A stretch of DNA of 55,738 nt from Paraburkholderia caffeinitolerans (GTDB taxonomy: Bacteria > Pseudomonadota > Gammaproteobacteria > Burkholderiales > Burkholderiaceae): assembly GCF_902859945.1 (NCBI RefSeq), contig NZ_CADIKL010000049.1, positions 1 to 55,738 of the forward strand. The letters are read 5' to 3'. Positions 8,634 through 16,987 of this stretch are shown here, piece after piece. Every line of letters begins with the position of its first letter. Positions within the stretch are counted from its first letter, which is position 1. The notes beneath the pieces are model-generated. The model did not search any database, had not been told where the DNA came from, and saw only the letters and a program-made list of their open reading frames with translations. Made by a program: the position numbers and the translations under genes.

Positions 8634-9526
8634 GATTCTTCGACCCCCACATCCACATCAGCTCGCGCACCACCGACGACTTGCAGGCGATGGCCGCCGC
8701 TGGCGTGCGCGCGGTCATCGAACCGGCGTTCTGGCTGGGGCAGCCGCGCACCACTGTCGGCAGTTTCATCGACTACTTTTCGAGCCTGGTCGGCTGGGAA
8801 CGCTTTCGCTGCTCGCAGTTCGGCATTGCGCACTACTGCGCGATCGGCCTGAATTCGAAAGAGGCGAACAACGAAAAGCTCGCGCGCGAAGTGCTGGAAG
8901 TGATTCCGCAATTCGCGCTGAAAGAAGGCGTCGTTGCGATCGGCGAGATCGGCTACGACGAGATCACCGAAGCGGAGGATTTTGCTTATCGCGCACAGCT
9001 CGATATCGCGCGCCAGCACGACATGGTCGTGATGGTTCACACGCCGCATCGCGACAAGAAAGGCGGCACGCTGCGCTCGATCGAGGTTGCGCGCGAACAC
9101 GGCATCCCCGTGACGAAGCTGGTTATCGATCATAACAACGAAGAAACCGTACGCAGCGTGCTCGATTCCGGCGCGTGGGCGGCATTCACCATCTATCCGA
9201 ACACCAAGATGGGTTCGGAGCGGATGGTCGAGGTCGTCCGGCAGTACGGGCCGGAGCGGATCATCGTCGACAGTTCGGCGGACTGGGGCGTCAGCGACCC
9301 GTTGTCGGTGCCGAAAACCGCGCGGCTGATGCTCGAACGCGGCATTCCGCTCGCCGCCGTCGAAGCGGTCACGTGGGGTAACGCATTGCAGGCGTATGCA
9401 CAGTCGCAGCAGATCGACGTCGCCGCACTGGACCAGACGCCGCGGCTCGATCAGCGGCAACTGTTCGCCGACAACTCGGTTCTTCGCGGTCAAACACCGC
9501 GCGTCGACGAATTCGTTCCCAATTGA
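8630..9526 (+). CDS. eboB: EboB, TatD-family metal-dependent hydrolase, 298 aa
   Basis: The protein begins MRFFDPHIHI; H7 and H9 form the H-x-H metal site of TatD/amidohydrolase barrels. The other expected ligands are visible in GEIGYDEITEAEDF (E), MVVMVHTPHRD (H), VTKLVIDHNNEET (H) and the late D of IIVDSSADWGVSDP. TatD proteins are usually nucleases or phosphoesterases; the EboB substrate is unknown. The start overlaps the eboA stop by four bases and is preceded by AGAGGACC. In NCBI nomenclature TatD-like proteins in this context are called EboB, and I follow that. Confidence 0.88.
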   Translation: MRFFDPHIHISSRTTDDLQAMAAAGVRAVIEPAFWLGQPRTTVGSFIDYFSSLVGWERFRCSQFGIAHYCAIGLNSKEANNEKLAREVLEVIPQFALKEGVVAIGEIGYDEITEAEDFAYRAQLDIARQHDMVVMVHTPHRDKKGGTLRSIEVAREHGIPVTKLVIDHNNEETVRSVLDSGAWAAFTIYPNTKMGSERMVEVVRQYGPERIIVDSSADWGVSDPLSVPKTARLMLERGIPLAAVEAVTWGNALQAYAQSQQIDVAALDQTPRLDQRQLFADNSVLRGQTPRVDEFVPN

Positions 9527-9609
9527 CAGCCCACGGCGTCGCCCGTCTTCAGCGGCCGTGACGGCTGTGCCACAACGAGACGCGACACGTTTCTCGCACG
9601 GAGATCCGC

Positions 9610-10803
9610 ATGCTGGAACATCGCATCGAGCAATCATTTGCCGTTCGCTACAGCTATCCGGTGTGCTTCACGCGCTACGCGTTCGAACCGTCCAATACGG
9701 TTCTTGCGGACCTGATCCGGCAGCCGGGGCGCGGCCGCGCGGCGCAAGTGCTGTTCGCGGTGGATTCCGGTCTCGCAGCGGCCCGACCGGGGCTGCTGCG
9801 CGCGATCGACTGCTATGCGCACGCCCATGCCGATGCGATCGGCCTCGCCGGCCCCGCGTGGATCGTGCGCGGCGGAGAAGCATCGAAGGAAGGACTGTGC
9901 GAGGTGGCTGCGCTCTATGCGATGGCGCAGGACTTCGGGTTATGCCGGCACAGTTACGTCGTCGCGATTGGCGGCGGCGCGGTGCTCGACGCGGTGGGTT
10001 TCGCCGCCGCGACCGCCCATCGTGGCCTCCGGCTCATCCGCATGCCCTCGACGGTGCTCGCCCAGAACGACGCCGGCGTCGGCGTGAAGAACGCGGTCAA
10101 CTGGCACGGCCGGAAGAACTTCGCCGGCACCTTCATGCCACCCTTCGCGGTCGTCAACGACTTTGACCTGCTGAGCGGCGCGCCCGCTGCCGACCGGCGC
10201 GCGGGCATCGCCGAGGCCGTCAAGGTCGGGCTGATCCGCGATGCGGACTTTTTCGACGAGATTCACCGCCAGCGGTTCGAACTCGCCCGCCTCGCGCCGC
10301 ACGCGCTGGAGCCGCTGATCGTCCGTTGCGCCGAACTGCATCTCGCGCAGATTCGCCATGGCGGCGACCCGTTCGAGCATGGCAGCGCCCGCCCGCTCGA
10401 CTTCGGCCATTGGGTCGCGCACAAGCTCGAAGAGCTTTCCCATCACCGGTTGCGGCATGGTGAGGCCGTTGCCATCGGCATTGCGGTCGATACGCTGTAT
10501 TCGCAGTGGCTCGGCATGATCGGCGCTGCCGATGCAAGCGCCGTGCTGTCGACACTGCGCGACATCGGCTTCGTGCTCGACGACGATGCGCTCGACGAAC
10601 TCGACATCGCGCAGGCACTGAACGAATTTCGCGAGCACCTGGGCGGCCAGCTCTGCATCACGCTGCTTGCGCGTATCGGCCAGGGCGTCGAGGTGGATAC
10701 GATCGACATCGCAGCGATGCATGAATGCATTGCCGCGTTGCGCACCGGCGGTCCGGCAATGCAGTTGCCCCCACAACCGGTCTCACGGGAGGTGGAGGCG
10801 TGA
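9610..10803 (+). CDS. eboD: EboD, sugar-phosphate-cyclase / 3-dehydroquinate-synthase-like protein, 397 aa
   Basis: A sugar-phosphate cyclase homologue: VVAIGGGAVLDAVGFAA is the NAD-binding signature, followed by RMPSTVLAQNDAGVGVKNAVN and KNFAGTFMPPFAVVNDFD. The metal site region shows AEAVKVGLIRD, ARPLDFGHWVAHKLE and HRLRHGEAVAIG, supplying the E and two H ligands. It is not the cell's shikimate-pathway enzyme in appearance: the substrate-loop residues differ from those I know for AroB, and its place in the ebo set marks it as EboD. The real product is unknown. It ends in a GTGA overlap with eboE. Confidence 0.87.
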   Translation: MLEHRIEQSFAVRYSYPVCFTRYAFEPSNTVLADLIRQPGRGRAAQVLFAVDSGLAAARPGLLRAIDCYAHAHADAIGLAGPAWIVRGGEASKEGLCEVAALYAMAQDFGLCRHSYVVAIGGGAVLDAVGFAAATAHRGLRLIRMPSTVLAQNDAGVGVKNAVNWHGRKNFAGTFMPPFAVVNDFDLLSGAPAADRRAGIAEAVKVGLIRDADFFDEIHRQRFELARLAPHALEPLIVRCAELHLAQIRHGGDPFEHGSARPLDFGHWVAHKLEELSHHRLRHGEAVAIGIAVDTLYSQWLGMIGAADASAVLSTLRDIGFVLDDDALDELDIAQALNEFREHLGGQLCITLLARIGQGVEVDTIDIAAMHECIAALRTGGPAMQLPPQPVSREVEA

Positions 10804-11924
10804 ACCGCGACTATCCGCTGACCTACTGCACGAACATTCACCCCGGCGAAACGTGGGCGGACGTGCGACGCAACCTCGAAGACCATGGGCTGCAAGTCAA
10901 AAGGCTTTGTTCGCCGGGGGAGGCGTTTCCGCTCGGCTTGCGCCTTTCGGCACAGGCCGCGTTCGAGCTCGACAAAGCCGAAATCCGCCGCTTCGCCGAC
11001 TGGTGCGGCGAGCATGATTGCCATGTGCTGACGCTCAATGGCTTTCCGTATGGCTCGTTTCATGGCACGGCGGTCAAGGAGAACGTCTATCTGCCCGACT
11101 GGCGCGATCCACTCCGGGTCAGCTATACGAAGCGGCTCGCCGACATCGCCGCGCAGTGGACACCGAGCCATCGGCCCATCTCGATCTCGACCGTGCCGGT
11201 GGCGTTTCGCGCAGGCTTCGAGCCTGCGCACTGGACGATCGTCAGGACTCACCTGTTCGACGTGGTGGCGCATCTCGCGCGCATTCGCGAGCGCGGCGGC
11301 CCGCTGATCCGCCTCGCGATCGAGCCGGAACCGTGCTGCGTGGTCGAGCGAACCGACGAGGCCGTCGCGCTGTTCGAGCGCATGGCATTTCCGGAACCGC
11401 TTGCCGCGCACGTCGGCCTGTGCTTCGACTGCTGCCATCAGGCCGTGGAATTCGAGGAGCCCGCCGACTGCCTCGCGAAACTGGCAAGTGCCGGCATTCC
11501 CATCGCCAAGGTTCAGGTCTCGTCCGCATTGCGCGCGCACGGCAAGGCGGTGACCGCGCTGCTCCAGTTCGACGAGCCCACGTACCTGCATCAGGCCGTC
11601 GTGTTGCGGCGAAACGGCGAGCTTCGACGTTTCACCGACCTGCCCGGTCTCGCGCGCTGGCTGCAGGAAGGCGAACTGGCCGAAGAATGCCGCGTCCATT
11701 TCCATGTGCCGATCTTTCTGGAGGAACTGGGCGGAATCGGCACGACACGCTTCTTTCTCGAGACGTGCCTGCCGCGATTGCCAGCGGGCACGCCGCTCGA
11801 AGTCGAAACGTACAGCTTCGGCGCGCTGCCCCCCGCCTTGCGCCTCGATTCGCTCGGCCATTCGATCGCGCGCGAACTCAACTGGGTCAGGGAGACGCTC
11901 GATGCAGCGCACGGCCGTCATTAA
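10800..11924 (+). CDS. eboE: EboE, xylose-isomerase-like TIM-barrel metabolite traffic protein, 374 aa
   Basis: The start is a GTG (10800) overlapping the eboD stop, with GGGAGGTGGAG just upstream; the frame then reads YPLTYCTNIHPGETWADV. The opening and the acidic or His residues along the barrel (LTLNGFPYGSFHG, LIRLAIEPEPCCVVE, VGLCFDCCHQAVEFEEP, VHFHVPIF) match the AP-endonuclease-2/xylose-isomerase-like fold used by EboE proteins. Catalytic activity is not established for the family. It overlaps eboF by 23 bases, so the set from eboD to eboC is a tightly coupled translational unit. Confidence 0.87.
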   Translation: MNRDYPLTYCTNIHPGETWADVRRNLEDHGLQVKRLCSPGEAFPLGLRLSAQAAFELDKAEIRRFADWCGEHDCHVLTLNGFPYGSFHGTAVKENVYLPDWRDPLRVSYTKRLADIAAQWTPSHRPISISTVPVAFRAGFEPAHWTIVRTHLFDVVAHLARIRERGGPLIRLAIEPEPCCVVERTDEAVALFERMAFPEPLAAHVGLCFDCCHQAVEFEEPADCLAKLASAGIPIAKVQVSSALRAHGKAVTALLQFDEPTYLHQAVVLRRNGELRRFTDLPGLARWLQEGELAEECRVHFHVPIFLEELGGIGTTRFFLETCLPRLPAGTPLEVETYSFGALPPALRLDSLGHSIARELNWVRETLDAAHGRH

Positions 11925-13299
11925 CGTGGTCGGTCTGACCCGGAACCTGATCGGCGAGCACACGCCGCGTCTTGCCGCATTCGGCCGCGCCGCCGGCGGC
12001 GCAATCGCCACCATCGACGCGGTGATGCCTGCCCTCACCTGCTCCGCGCAGACGACGTACCTCACCGGCAAGCTGCCGGGCGCGCATGGCATCGTCGGCA
12101 ACGGCTGGTACTTTCGCGAGCTGGACCAGGTCCTGCTGTGGCGCCAGAGCAACCGCCTCGTGCAGGCGCCGCGCATCTGGCACCTCGCGCGTGAGCGCGA
12201 CCCCAGCTTCACGTGCGCGAACACGTTCTGGTGGTATGCGATGGCCACCGACGCCGATATCACACTGACGCCACGACCGCTCTATTGCGCGGACGGCCGC
12301 AAGCTCCCCGACTTCTACGCGCAGCCCGCGTCATTGCGGGATTCGCTGCGCGAGCGGCTCGGGCAGTTTCCGCTTTTCGACTTCTGGGGGCCACGCACGA
12401 GCATCCGCTCCAGCCGATGGATCGCGGACGCGGCGCTTGAGGTCGAGAAAGCCTTCCAGCCCACGCTGAACCTGATCTACCTGCCCCATCTCGACTACTG
12501 CCTGCAACGCGGCGGGCCGCATGGCGATATTTCGGCCGATCTGCGCGAAATCGACACCGTGTTCGGCAACCTCAGCGACGCCTTGCAGTCGCGCGGCGTG
12601 AGCGTCGTCGTGCTCTCCGAGTACGGCATCATGCCCGTGCAGCGGCCGGTCCACATCAATCGTGCGTTGCGCGACGCCGGCCTCGTCGAGATCAAGCGCG
12701 ACCTCGGGCGCGACTATCTAGACACGGGCGCTTCGCGCGCATTTGCCGTGGCCGATCACCAGATCGCCCACGTGTACGTGCGCGACCGGCGCGACGTCGC
12801 CACGGTGCAACGCCTGTGCGAAGCACTACCCGGCGTCGCCGAAGTGCTGGGCGAATTGGGCAAACGCCATCATGGTGTCGCGCATCCGCGTGCCGGCGAG
12901 CTCGTGCTGCTCGCAGAGCCAGATAGCTGGTTCACGTACTACTTCTGGCGCGACGACGCCGCCGCGCCAGACTATGCGCGCACGGTCGATATCCACAACA
13001 AGCCAGGCTACGACCCGGTCGAGCTGTTCATCGATCCCGCGCTGCGCTTTCCCGCGTTGAAAGTCGCGTCCGTGCTGGCGAGAAAGACGCTGGGCATGCG
13101 TTACGTGATGGACGTAATTCCGCTCGACGCGTCGCTCGTCCAAGGTTCGCACGGCGTTCGCACGGCGGACGACGGCGACGCACCTATCCTCATGAGCTCC
13201 GAACGCGGCCGGATTCGCGACGGCAACGTCGCGGCGACCGATGTCTGTTCCATTTTGCTCGAGCACATCTTCGACCATGAGCACAGTCACGTTGAATAA
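11902..13299 (+). CDS. eboF: EboF, alkaline-phosphatase-superfamily nucleotide pyrophosphatase/phosphodiesterase-like, 465 aa
   Basis: The fold is that of the type I phosphodiesterase/nucleotide pyrophosphatase family: the nucleophile region is AVMPALTCSAQTTYLTGKLP (the Thr in T-C-S or T-T is the candidate nucleophile), followed by GAHGIVGNGWYF, NLIYLPHLDYCLQRGGP (D/H metal ligands), VVVLSEYGIM (the usual D-H-G is S-E-Y-G) and late SHGVRTADDG. The change of the canonical D-H-G to E-Y-G is seen in EboF-like proteins as far as I recall and may mean altered chemistry. No signal peptide, so it would act in the cytosol. Confidence 0.85.
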   Translation: MQRTAVINVVGLTRNLIGEHTPRLAAFGRAAGGAIATIDAVMPALTCSAQTTYLTGKLPGAHGIVGNGWYFRELDQVLLWRQSNRLVQAPRIWHLARERDPSFTCANTFWWYAMATDADITLTPRPLYCADGRKLPDFYAQPASLRDSLRERLGQFPLFDFWGPRTSIRSSRWIADAALEVEKAFQPTLNLIYLPHLDYCLQRGGPHGDISADLREIDTVFGNLSDALQSRGVSVVVLSEYGIMPVQRPVHINRALRDAGLVEIKRDLGRDYLDTGASRAFAVADHQIAHVYVRDRRDVATVQRLCEALPGVAEVLGELGKRHHGVAHPRAGELVLLAEPDSWFTYYFWRDDAAAPDYARTVDIHNKPGYDPVELFIDPALRFPALKVASVLARKTLGMRYVMDVIPLDASLVQGSHGVRTADDGDAPILMSSERGRIRDGNVAATDVCSILLEHIFDHEHSHVE

Positions 13300-14014
13300 C
13301 CGCATCGGCGCGATCCTCGCGCTGTGCCGCATCAGCAACCTGCCCACGCTGTGGATGAACGTGCTGACTGCGGCGGTGCTCGCGAACCCGCCCGAAGGCG
13401 CACAAGGTGTCTTCGCCGTGCTGCTGCTCTGCCTTGCGTTGTCCTGCTTCTATTGCGGCGGCATGGCCCTCAACGACGTTTGCGACCTCGATTACGACAG
13501 CGTCCATCAACGCTTTCGCCCCATCGTCGCGGGACGCATCACGCTGGCTCAGGCGAGCGCAACCCTCTGCACGCTGTTCGCGCTCGGCTTCCTGTGCCTG
13601 GTCGCCGCGCCGTATCGCGCGGGCCTCGCGGCGGGCGTGGCGCTGCTCGCGGTCATCTGGCTCTATGACCGGTTTCACAAACGCCATCCGTCCACCGTGG
13701 TGTTGATGGCGGGGGCGAGGCTGCTCGCCTATGCCGTGACCGCACTGGCGTTGACGGGCACAGTGCCCGGTCTCGTCTGGCTGGCCGGCATCGTGCAAGC
13801 CGCCTACATCCTGACGCTGACGTTCGTCGCGCGTTACGAAAGCCGCATGCCGAATCACCGTTACGCGTGGCCCGTCGTCCCCTGGATGCTCGCGGCGATT
13901 CCGCTGTGCGATGGCGTCGTGCTGGCCGTGCTCGTGCATCCTGCCTGGCTCGTCGCCGGCGTGGCCGGCATGGCGCTGACCCGTGCCGCGCAGCGTCACG
14001 TGCGCGGCGACTGA
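13277..14014 (+). CDS. eboC: EboC, UbiA-like membrane prenyltransferase, 245 aa
   Basis: A multi-pass membrane protein of the UbiA family with about seven hydrophobic segments. The first Mg-binding motif is ALNDVCDLDYD (N-D-x-x-D) after the second helix, followed by QRFRPIVAGRIT, the usual R-P-I-x-x-G-R. The second Asp-rich motif is weaker (WLYDRFHKRHP). UbiA enzymes transfer prenyl groups to aromatic acceptors in the membrane, so EboC is the likely point at which the pathway meets the membrane; its prenyl donor and acceptor are unknown. The start overlaps eboF by 23 bases. Having eboC last instead of third is a rearranged order. Confidence 0.88.
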   Translation: MSTVTLNNRIGAILALCRISNLPTLWMNVLTAAVLANPPEGAQGVFAVLLLCLALSCFYCGGMALNDVCDLDYDSVHQRFRPIVAGRITLAQASATLCTLFALGFLCLVAAPYRAGLAAGVALLAVIWLYDRFHKRHPSTVVLMAGARLLAYAVTALALTGTVPGLVWLAGIVQAAYILTLTFVARYESRMPNHRYAWPVVPWMLAAIPLCDGVVLAVLVHPAWLVAGVAGMALTRAAQRHVRGD

Positions 14015-14131
14015 GACTGAGACCGCGAATACGGCACGCAGCCGCCCCGGCGCGTGCACGACCGTCCGAGGTGCGGGGCACCCCTTGGCGCAGCCGCGCC
14101 AGCCGATTCACTGCAAGTAGAGGGAAACGAC

Positions 14132-14911
14132 ATGAGCCCAAGCGATGCCCGCACCGTCAGCCTCACCTCGAACTGGTTCATCCGCCCCGGATGCGAGGAA
14201 GCCGCCGACGCCGCGTTGCGCGAACTCGCGCACGACGTTGAGCGCGAGGAGCCCGATACGCTGACCTACCTCGTCCACCGCCCATGGCGCGGCACGGAGC
14301 AGTTACAGACGCTGCCCCCCGTCGATCCGCTGAGCGTGCTGTTCTTTGAAACTTACCGCAATGCCGATGCCTTCCTGCGTCACGTCAGCGGCCCCGTCTT
14401 CACGAGCTTCGTGCAGCAGCACGGGAATCTCTTCGTCCAGTCCGATGGCAAGCCCTTCACGACGGTCGAGTTTCTCGAAACACGTGCCGGGTTCGTTCGG
14501 ACGACGCAGGTTTCCCATGTCTCTGGTGCCAGCGCAGCCGAGGCGGCAGCCAACCTGCATCCCAGTGTGATGTTCGAGATCATCGCGAGCGACCAGGCGA
14601 CGCTCAAGACGTTCTATAGCGGCGTATTCGGCTGGCAGTACTCGACGGGCACCGCCGGCTTCGCCTACATCCCGTTCCCGGCGCGCGTCACCCCGCTGCT
14701 GGGCGGCATCGGGCAGACCGAGCCGAACACGCCCGGCTACGAGCCCGGCAAGAACTTCTATCTGCGCGTCGACGACCTCGAGGCCGCGATCGCGCGCGTG
14801 CTCGCGCACGGCGGGCAACGCTATGTCGATCCGGTCAGCGTGGACGGCTACACGTTCGCGATGGTCAAAGATCCCGAAGGCAACACGATCGGTTTGATCA
14901 AGCCGTTCTGA
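14132..14911 (+). CDS. Fusion of an antibiotic-biosynthesis-monooxygenase domain and a VOC (glyoxalase-like) domain, 259 aa
   Basis: Residues 1-115 look like an ABM-type ferredoxin-like fold (SLTSNWFIRPGCEEAADAAL, then FFETYRNADAFLRHVSGP). Residues 145-259 form a VOC domain (VMFEIIASDQATLKTFYSGV, FGWQYSTG, NFYLRVDDLEAAIARVLAHG, ending MVKDPEGNTIGLIKPF). ABM domains act in cofactor-free oxygenation of aromatic metabolites, and VOC domains in ring cleavage, isomerisation or binding. Lying between the ebo set and VioB-like copy B, it is a good candidate for an oxidation or tailoring step. The ATG at 14132 has AGAGGGAAA upstream; an in-frame start at 14054 is less likely. Confidence 0.8.
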   Translation: MSPSDARTVSLTSNWFIRPGCEEAADAALRELAHDVEREEPDTLTYLVHRPWRGTEQLQTLPPVDPLSVLFFETYRNADAFLRHVSGPVFTSFVQQHGNLFVQSDGKPFTTVEFLETRAGFVRTTQVSHVSGASAAEAAANLHPSVMFEIIASDQATLKTFYSGVFGWQYSTGTAGFAYIPFPARVTPLLGGIGQTEPNTPGYEPGKNFYLRVDDLEAAIARVLAHGGQRYVDPVSVDGYTFAMVKDPEGNTIGLIKPF

Positions 14912-14995
14912 ATACCACCGGAAGCAGAACGGCGGCGCACAGGTGGAGCACGCCTGCGATTGCGGCACACCGCAGCATTCCTGCAAGGAGAAGAG

Positions 14996-16936
14996 ATGAG
15001 CTACCTGCAATTCCCGAGGTTTGCGTTCACCGGCAAGTTTCAGGCCGACGTCTCGACAGTCAACAATGATCCCCGCCATTTCGACAACGAGCATTTCGAA
15101 GCGTCGTTTCAGGAGTTCCAGAGCAAGGACGCGATGAATGGCTGGTGGAATCCGACCGGCACCGCGATCATGCGTTTCACCGATTGCACGGTGAAGAGCC
15201 TGCGAGGCCTGACCGGTCAGTTGCTGACCGCCCCCCAATCCGATCCGCTGATCGGCTGCACGGTGGGCAATTCGCTCAGCCGCCCGGCTGGCAAGCTCGT
15301 CGACCTCGACCCGGACTGGCAGCTCGCGTCGAATATCTACGGGCTCGAGGTGTCGCTGATCGGGACCGACGGGCTGCCGATCATGACCGCCGCCTACGAA
15401 AGCAATCCGTTTCGCGACCTCTGGTTTACGCGCTCCACCGCCGGTGGCGACAGCGGCGCGTCGGCGATGTTCCAGTCGGTCCTGACCAACATCGTCTGGC
15501 ATCGCGACCTGAAAAGCGCGTTGCTGGACCAGTTGCGCTCGGCTTCGGAACGCGACGAGCTGTCGATCCGTTTGAGCACCTACGGCTACCAGCAGCGCGT
15601 GAAGAAGAACGGCGTACTCGTGCCCGACTTCGGCTACGGCATTCTCCTCGGCAACATCGGGCCCGCGAAGGCCAGTCAGCCGCACTCGTTCATTCTGGGG
15701 CGTCGCTTCATGCCCACCACGTCGAACGGCGCGGGCGACCTCGTCAGCGGCAACGGCATCGGGTGTTTTTCGTCGTTCGTAGATGAGCAAACGAGCACGC
15801 TCAACGTCGATCTCAGCAATGCGCTGCCGCTCGGCGAAGGCTACAAGATCGCGCCGGTGAGCGGCCGGCCGCTGCAGTTCGCGGTGCTGCTCGACGACGC
15901 CGTTACACAGGATACTGAATTAACAAAAGACGGCTACATCGCTCTCGGCAACGTCGACCAGACACAGAGCCTGCAGGACCTCGAAGGCGGGGTCCAGTCG
16001 CTGCCGCTGCCAGGCGATCTGCTGCAAAAAGTGCGCGGCAAGCCGCTCGCCATCGTTCAGGCCGTTGACGGCTCGGGCAGCGCGACCGTCTGCGTGCGCG
16101 AAGCGCCCCACGGCCTCGAGGTTCGCGCGGATGCGTTCACGTTCAAGCTCGACCCGAACGATCCCGCCCAGAACCGCACGCAGACCAGCCTCTACGCGGC
16201 GCGCTACGGCGAGCCATGCGCGCATCAGAAGCTGGACTTCTGGATCGGCTCGCCCGCCCCCGACTACTCGAACACGCCAGCGAGCGGGAAAGCCGGCGCG
16301 ACGCCCCGGGCGCTGCTGCCCATCAACAACGTACCCGGCGGCCTGCAACTGACACCAGAGCGCGCACAGACCGACGAGCGCGGCGTGGCGCGCATCGCGA
16401 TCACCGGCCCCGAATCGATGGGCAATCCGCGCGGCTACATCGACGGCCAGCTCTATGTGATCTCGTACAACTTCGCGGGCGGCGACACGGCCATCCAGCA
16501 GCCATACGACAAGCTGGCGATCGTGGTCTTCAGCACCTTTCCGGCACGCGACGAGCCGGTCGATCTCGACAACCCGCGCTGGGAGGACGTGCAGCCCATC
16601 CTCCAGCAGTACGCCAATCTCTACCCGGTGATGAGCCAGGGGCTGTTCGACTTTTCGAAGCAGGAAGTCGCGGATTCCGCCGCGTTCGTCATGCATTTCG
16701 TTTTCGACAAGACCATCGACGACCCTGACCAGATGCCGGTGACACGGGATCTGTCCGCCACGAAGCGCCGCATGCTCATCAACTACTTCCGCAATGTGAT
16801 GAACCGTACCGGCAAAACAATGGATCGCCAGGTGCTGTTCGGCAAGCGATGCCCGTTGCGCGACCTCGCCGGCGACCGCGACGCAGCGCCCGACCTCACT
16901 GGCATCGCCACGCAACGTATCGGCAGCAAGAGCTGA
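14996..16936 (+). CDS. VioB N-half-like protein, copy B, 646 aa
   Basis: The opening MSYLQFPRFAFTGKF again follows the VioB start pattern (M-S-x-L-x-F-P-R-x-x-F-x-G), and the overall plan matches copy A at 5748: a WWNPTG segment like the NWNPHG of copy A, a central SFILGRRFMP region and an end with MPVTRDLSATKRRMLINYFR, parallel to MPITRDMSAGMRSLLYAW of copy A. The copies are strongly diverged, so they are old paralogues and probably serve different steps or substrates. The start is fixed by AAGGAGAAG before ATG 14996. The partner ferritin-like gene follows 52 bases downstream. Confidence 0.75.
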   Translation: MSYLQFPRFAFTGKFQADVSTVNNDPRHFDNEHFEASFQEFQSKDAMNGWWNPTGTAIMRFTDCTVKSLRGLTGQLLTAPQSDPLIGCTVGNSLSRPAGKLVDLDPDWQLASNIYGLEVSLIGTDGLPIMTAAYESNPFRDLWFTRSTAGGDSGASAMFQSVLTNIVWHRDLKSALLDQLRSASERDELSIRLSTYGYQQRVKKNGVLVPDFGYGILLGNIGPAKASQPHSFILGRRFMPTTSNGAGDLVSGNGIGCFSSFVDEQTSTLNVDLSNALPLGEGYKIAPVSGRPLQFAVLLDDAVTQDTELTKDGYIALGNVDQTQSLQDLEGGVQSLPLPGDLLQKVRGKPLAIVQAVDGSGSATVCVREAPHGLEVRADAFTFKLDPNDPAQNRTQTSLYAARYGEPCAHQKLDFWIGSPAPDYSNTPASGKAGATPRALLPINNVPGGLQLTPERAQTDERGVARIAITGPESMGNPRGYIDGQLYVISYNFAGGDTAIQQPYDKLAIVVFSTFPARDEPVDLDNPRWEDVQPILQQYANLYPVMSQGLFDFSKQEVADSAAFVMHFVFDKTIDDPDQMPVTRDLSATKRRMLINYFRNVMNRTGKTMDRQVLFGKRCPLRDLAGDRDAAPDLTGIATQRIGSKS

Positions 16937-16987
16937 AGGTAGTGTGCGGACCCGTCACCGCTCCTTATTGAACAGGAATGATTCGCC

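Noticed and set aside
9610..10803. Calling this aroB or an epi-valiolone synthase
   Set aside because: The position within a full ebo set fits EboD better, and the substrate residues cannot be assigned to either enzyme by eye.
10443..12263. A 606-codon minus-strand frame opposite eboD-eboF
   Set aside because: Same reason: three clearly recognised plus-strand genes with overlaps occupy the stretch.
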